From positions 1-16,401 of the forward strand of contig SKVX01000186.1 in NCBI GenBank assembly GCA_007129225.1: a stretch of 16,401 nucleotides of DNA. The letters run 5' to 3'. The translations under genes were made by a program, and so were the position numbers. This document shows positions 14,523-16,401 of this stretch, one piece after another (positions within the stretch are counted from its first letter, which is position 1; the number at the start of each line of letters is the position of its first letter). Source of the DNA: Halomonas sp. (lineage in GTDB: Bacteria > Pseudomonadota > Gammaproteobacteria > Pseudomonadales > Halomonadaceae). The notes under the pieces are model-generated. The model was not told where the DNA came from. It ran no database searches and saw nothing but the letters and a program-made list of their open reading frames with translations.

Positions 14523-15272
14523 TTAGCTCAGCCAACGTTCCTGCAGCCTCCGCATTGCGGGCGTCTGCTCAACGATTTTCTCGTACCGTCGACTGGCGGC
14601 GTAGCTGACATTGAAGACATCGAAGTAATCGTCCAACACCTGGGCAGCCTCGGCATCTCCCGACTGGCGCAGCAGTTCGGCGGCCACTTCGGCAGTGCAC
14701 AGGTGCGCCGCCGATGCCGGCTTGCGGAGCTGATAGCGGGTCAACCGTTCGGTGGCGAGTGGCAGCACCGGCAGGCCATCCAGGTAGGGACTCTTGCGGA
14801 AGATCCGCCGGGCCTGCCGCCAGGTGCCGTCAAGCAGGATAAAGACCGGGATGCGCTCCTGCCGCTTGGCTTCCGCTACCACCTCGATACCCACCACGCG
14901 GTCGGCGTAGTCCGGCTGGTCATCGGGAAAGATGATGAAGGGCGCGTAGCGGGAATCCGCCAGCAGCGACAATAAGCGCTCGTCCGGCGTGGTGCGGTAC
15001 CAGGTAAACACCTCGGTGGTAGGTAGCACGTCCCGGATCAGTCGTCCGGTGTTGGTTGGCTTGTGGTGCTCAAGAGGGTGCGTCAGCAGCCAGACACGAG
15101 ACGCGCTCTCGACCGTTCGCCGATAGGGGCAAAGGCAGTTGAGGCGGGGCAGGTTGCAGCCGGGGCAGCGCTCGACGAAGCTGCCGCGCGCCTTGAACTC
15201 TCGCCGTGGCGGCCGTGGATGACCCGTTGCGGGATCACGATCGCTGAATTCGCTGGGCGTATCGTCCGACAT
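14523..15272 (-). CDS. DTW-domain protein, tRNA-uridine aminocarboxypropyltransferase-like
   Basis: 249 residues from ATG 15272 (AAGG 5 nt upstream); an in-frame ATG at 15305 would add 11 residues. A Cys cluster CPGCNLPRLNCLC (36-48), probably metal binding, is followed by LTHPLEHHKPTNTGRLI, the signature DGTWRQARRIFRKSPYL (138-154) and YQLRKPASAAHLCTAEVAAEL. Known: E. coli TapT (YfiP) and related DTW/TDD proteins transfer the 3-amino-3-carboxypropyl group of S-adenosylmethionine to tRNA uridine (acp3U). Gene order suggests it follows the sirtuin in one transcript (51 bp gap from this start). Its last 27 codons are mirrored by the remnant at 5743-5826 on the far side of the cassette. Confidence 0.88.
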   Translation of the reverse strand: MSDDTPSEFSDRDPATGHPRPPRREFKARGSFVERCPGCNLPRLNCLCPYRRTVESASRVWLLTHPLEHHKPTNTGRLIRDVLPTTEVFTWYRTTPDERLLSLLADSRYAPFIIFPDDQPDYADRVVGIEVVAEAKRQERIPVFILLDGTWRQARRIFRKSPYLDGLPVLPLATERLTRYQLRKPASAAHLCTAEVAAELLRQSGDAEAAQVLDDYFDVFNVSYAASRRYEKIVEQTPAMRRLQERWLS

Positions 15273-15323
15273 GGGAGCCTTTGGCGATGCTGGAAGGGGC
15301 GGCATTCTATCATGGCTCCCCGC

Positions 15324-16067
15324 TTAGGGAGAGGCTGATAGCAGCGTCTCCGGCATCCATAGACGTCCTTCGCGCTTCCATTGACGCACCAGCTGAGGCA
15401 CTCCCTTTCCTGCCGTCTGACAGAACCTCGCCACGCCAGGGGGTGACAGTCTATCGGCGTCAGGGTCCACCAGCACGCAGGGGGCGTCCAGCGGGGCATG
15501 CTCCAGCAGCGATGCGGCCGGCATCACGGCGAGCGACGTACCGACCACCAGCAGCAGGTCCGCTTCGCCGACGATCTCACAGGCCTCGGCAAAATGCGGC
15601 ACGCTCTCGCCGAACCACACCACGTCGGGGCGAAGCTGGCTCCCCTTGTCGCAGATATCGCCCAGCTCGATGCCGCCACGCGGCAGACGATACTGCATGC
15701 GGGCATCCACCGTTGAGCGCGCCTTGAGTATCTCGCCATGCAGATGCAGCACGTTGCGGGAGCCGGCACGCTCGTGCAGGTCATCGATATTCTGGGTGAT
15801 GATACTGACGCGGAAGCCCTTCTTTTCCAGCTCGGCCAAGGCCTTATGGGCGGCATTGGGCCGAGCCCGGCGCACCTGAGCCCGGCGAATATTATAGAAT
15901 TCAAGCACCCGCCGGGGGTCGCGACGCCAGGCTTCGGGGGTGGCCACCTGCTCGATGGGGTGGTCGGCCCAAAGGCCGTCGCTGGCCCGGAAGGTCTGAA
16001 TGCCGCTCTCGGCACTGATGCCGGAACCGGTAAATACCACCAGGTGGGGTTGCCTCTCCTCAGCCAT
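15324..16067 (-). CDS. SIR2-family NAD-dependent protein deacylase lacking zinc cysteines
   Basis: 247 residues from ATG 16067, chosen because GAGG lies 5 nt upstream and homology starts at VVFTGSGISAESGI; a start at 16133 would add 22 unlike residues. Seen: NAD site GSGISAESGIQTFR (14-27), TQNIDDLHER (91-100), catalytic His110 in LHLHGE, and VVGTSL. FYNIRR (57-62) places Tyr58 and Arg61 as in CobB/SIRT5, the pair that binds succinyl/malonyl-lysine. No CxxC pairs occur in the 118-150 region, where zinc is usually held; only one Cys (C139) is there. Known: bacterial sirtuins deacylate metabolic enzymes. It lies 62 bp behind aceK. Confidence 0.92.
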   Translation of the reverse strand: MAEERQPHLVVFTGSGISAESGIQTFRASDGLWADHPIEQVATPEAWRRDPRRVLEFYNIRRAQVRRARPNAAHKALAELEKKGFRVSIITQNIDDLHERAGSRNVLHLHGEILKARSTVDARMQYRLPRGGIELGDICDKGSQLRPDVVWFGESVPHFAEACEIVGEADLLLVVGTSLAVMPAASLLEHAPLDAPCVLVDPDADRLSPPGVARFCQTAGKGVPQLVRQWKREGRLWMPETLLSASP

Positions 16068-16129
16068 ACCTGCCTCATTACTGTTGCCCGTCGTACACCT
16101 GGAAACGGCGAGTCTGGATGAGAATCGTT

Positions 16130-16401
16130 TCAATAGACCAGACCATTCTCCTCGCTACCGGCGAAGCGCTGCTTGTTGCGGTAGGGATAGACGTCGATGA
16201 CGCGTCCATCCAGGATGGCCTGCTGCAATCCCTTCCAGTAATCCGCGTCGAGCAGCTCCGGGTGCAGTTCATAGAAAAGCTTGCGCAGCCGGATATCGGC
16301 AAACAGGAAGGGGCCGAATTCCTCGGGGAAAATATCATTCGGTCCCACCGAGTACCAGGGTTCGTCGGAGAGTTCCTGCTCGGGATACATCGGCTCGGGA
16401 A
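16130..16401 (-). CDS. aceK: AceK, isocitrate dehydrogenase kinase/phosphatase (C-terminal end only)
   Basis: The last 90 codons of a gene that continues past the right edge; TGA is at 16130-16132. The stretch EPWYSVGPNDIFPEEFGPFL, then ADYWKGLQQAILDG and VIDVYPYRNKQRF, is characteristic of the AceK C-terminus. Known: AceK phosphorylates and dephosphorylates isocitrate dehydrogenase, steering flux between the TCA cycle and the glyoxylate bypass during growth on acetate or fatty acids. The kinase/phosphatase active site is outside the window. An ATG at 16388-16390 is an internal methionine, not the start. Confidence 0.93.
   Translation of the reverse strand, partial: PEPMYPEQELSDEPWYSVGPNDIFPEEFGPFLFADIRLRKLFYELHPELLDADYWKGLQQAILDGRVIDVYPYRNKQRFAGSEENGLVY

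Noticed and set aside
14514..14530. TGAGCT/AGCTCA hairpin over the DTW stop codon as a terminator
   Set aside because: 6-bp stem, no T-run on either strand.

Overview
The window looks like a piece of a gammaproteobacterial chromosome, probably from the Halomonadaceae (Halomonas/Chromohalobacter type). The grounds are high GC in the core genes, a Trk potassium-uptake pair, aceK, and a TRAP-transporter sugar-acid cassette. This assignment is inferred from gene content only; there is no rRNA or other taxonomic marker.

Left core (1-3630): the 3' end of trkA and a complete trkH (K+ uptake) are followed by a TraB/PrgY-family membrane protein with its own sigma70-like promoter. A small Cro/CI-like regulator lies convergent to it. 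The regulator is divergent from a degenerate phytochrome-diguanylate cyclase gene (3789-5738). That gene has lost its chromophore-binding residues and is cut once by an in-frame TAG, while its GGDEF catalytic half is intact.

Accessory cassette (about 5740-14520, all minus strand): transcription order is gntR/fadR-type regulator, dctP, dctQ, dctM (TRAP transporter), HpcH/HpaI-type aldolase, COG3618 amidohydrolase (sugar-lactonase-like), D-2-hydroxyacid dehydrogenase, IlvD/Edd dehydratase. A strong promoter (TTGACA-17-TAGGTT) with a perfect 26-bp double operator at the transcription start precedes the regulator. The genes read as one inducible unit: import an aldonic or aldaric acid or its lactone, open the lactone, dehydrate to a 2-keto-3-deoxy acid, and cleave to pyruvate or a related keto acid plus an aldehyde. 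The substrate cannot be read from the sequence. Several stretches are visibly poorer in GC than the flanks (11041-11100 has 23 G/C in 60; 601-660 has 42 in 60), which suggests acquisition.

The cassette is bracketed by two copies of the 3' end of a DTW-domain gene in the same orientation: an orphan 27-codon remnant on the left (5743-5826) and a complete gene on the right (14523-15272). They share 16 of 27 residues without gaps. This was not explained by any intact gene and may mark how the cassette entered.

Right core (14523-16401, minus strand): DTW-domain tRNA aminocarboxypropyltransferase-like protein, a zinc-less sirtuin with a desuccinylase-type Y-x-x-R motif, and the C-terminus of aceK (isocitrate dehydrogenase kinase/phosphatase), which runs off the window.

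No rRNA, tRNA, CRISPR array, insertion sequence, integrase or replication origin was seen.
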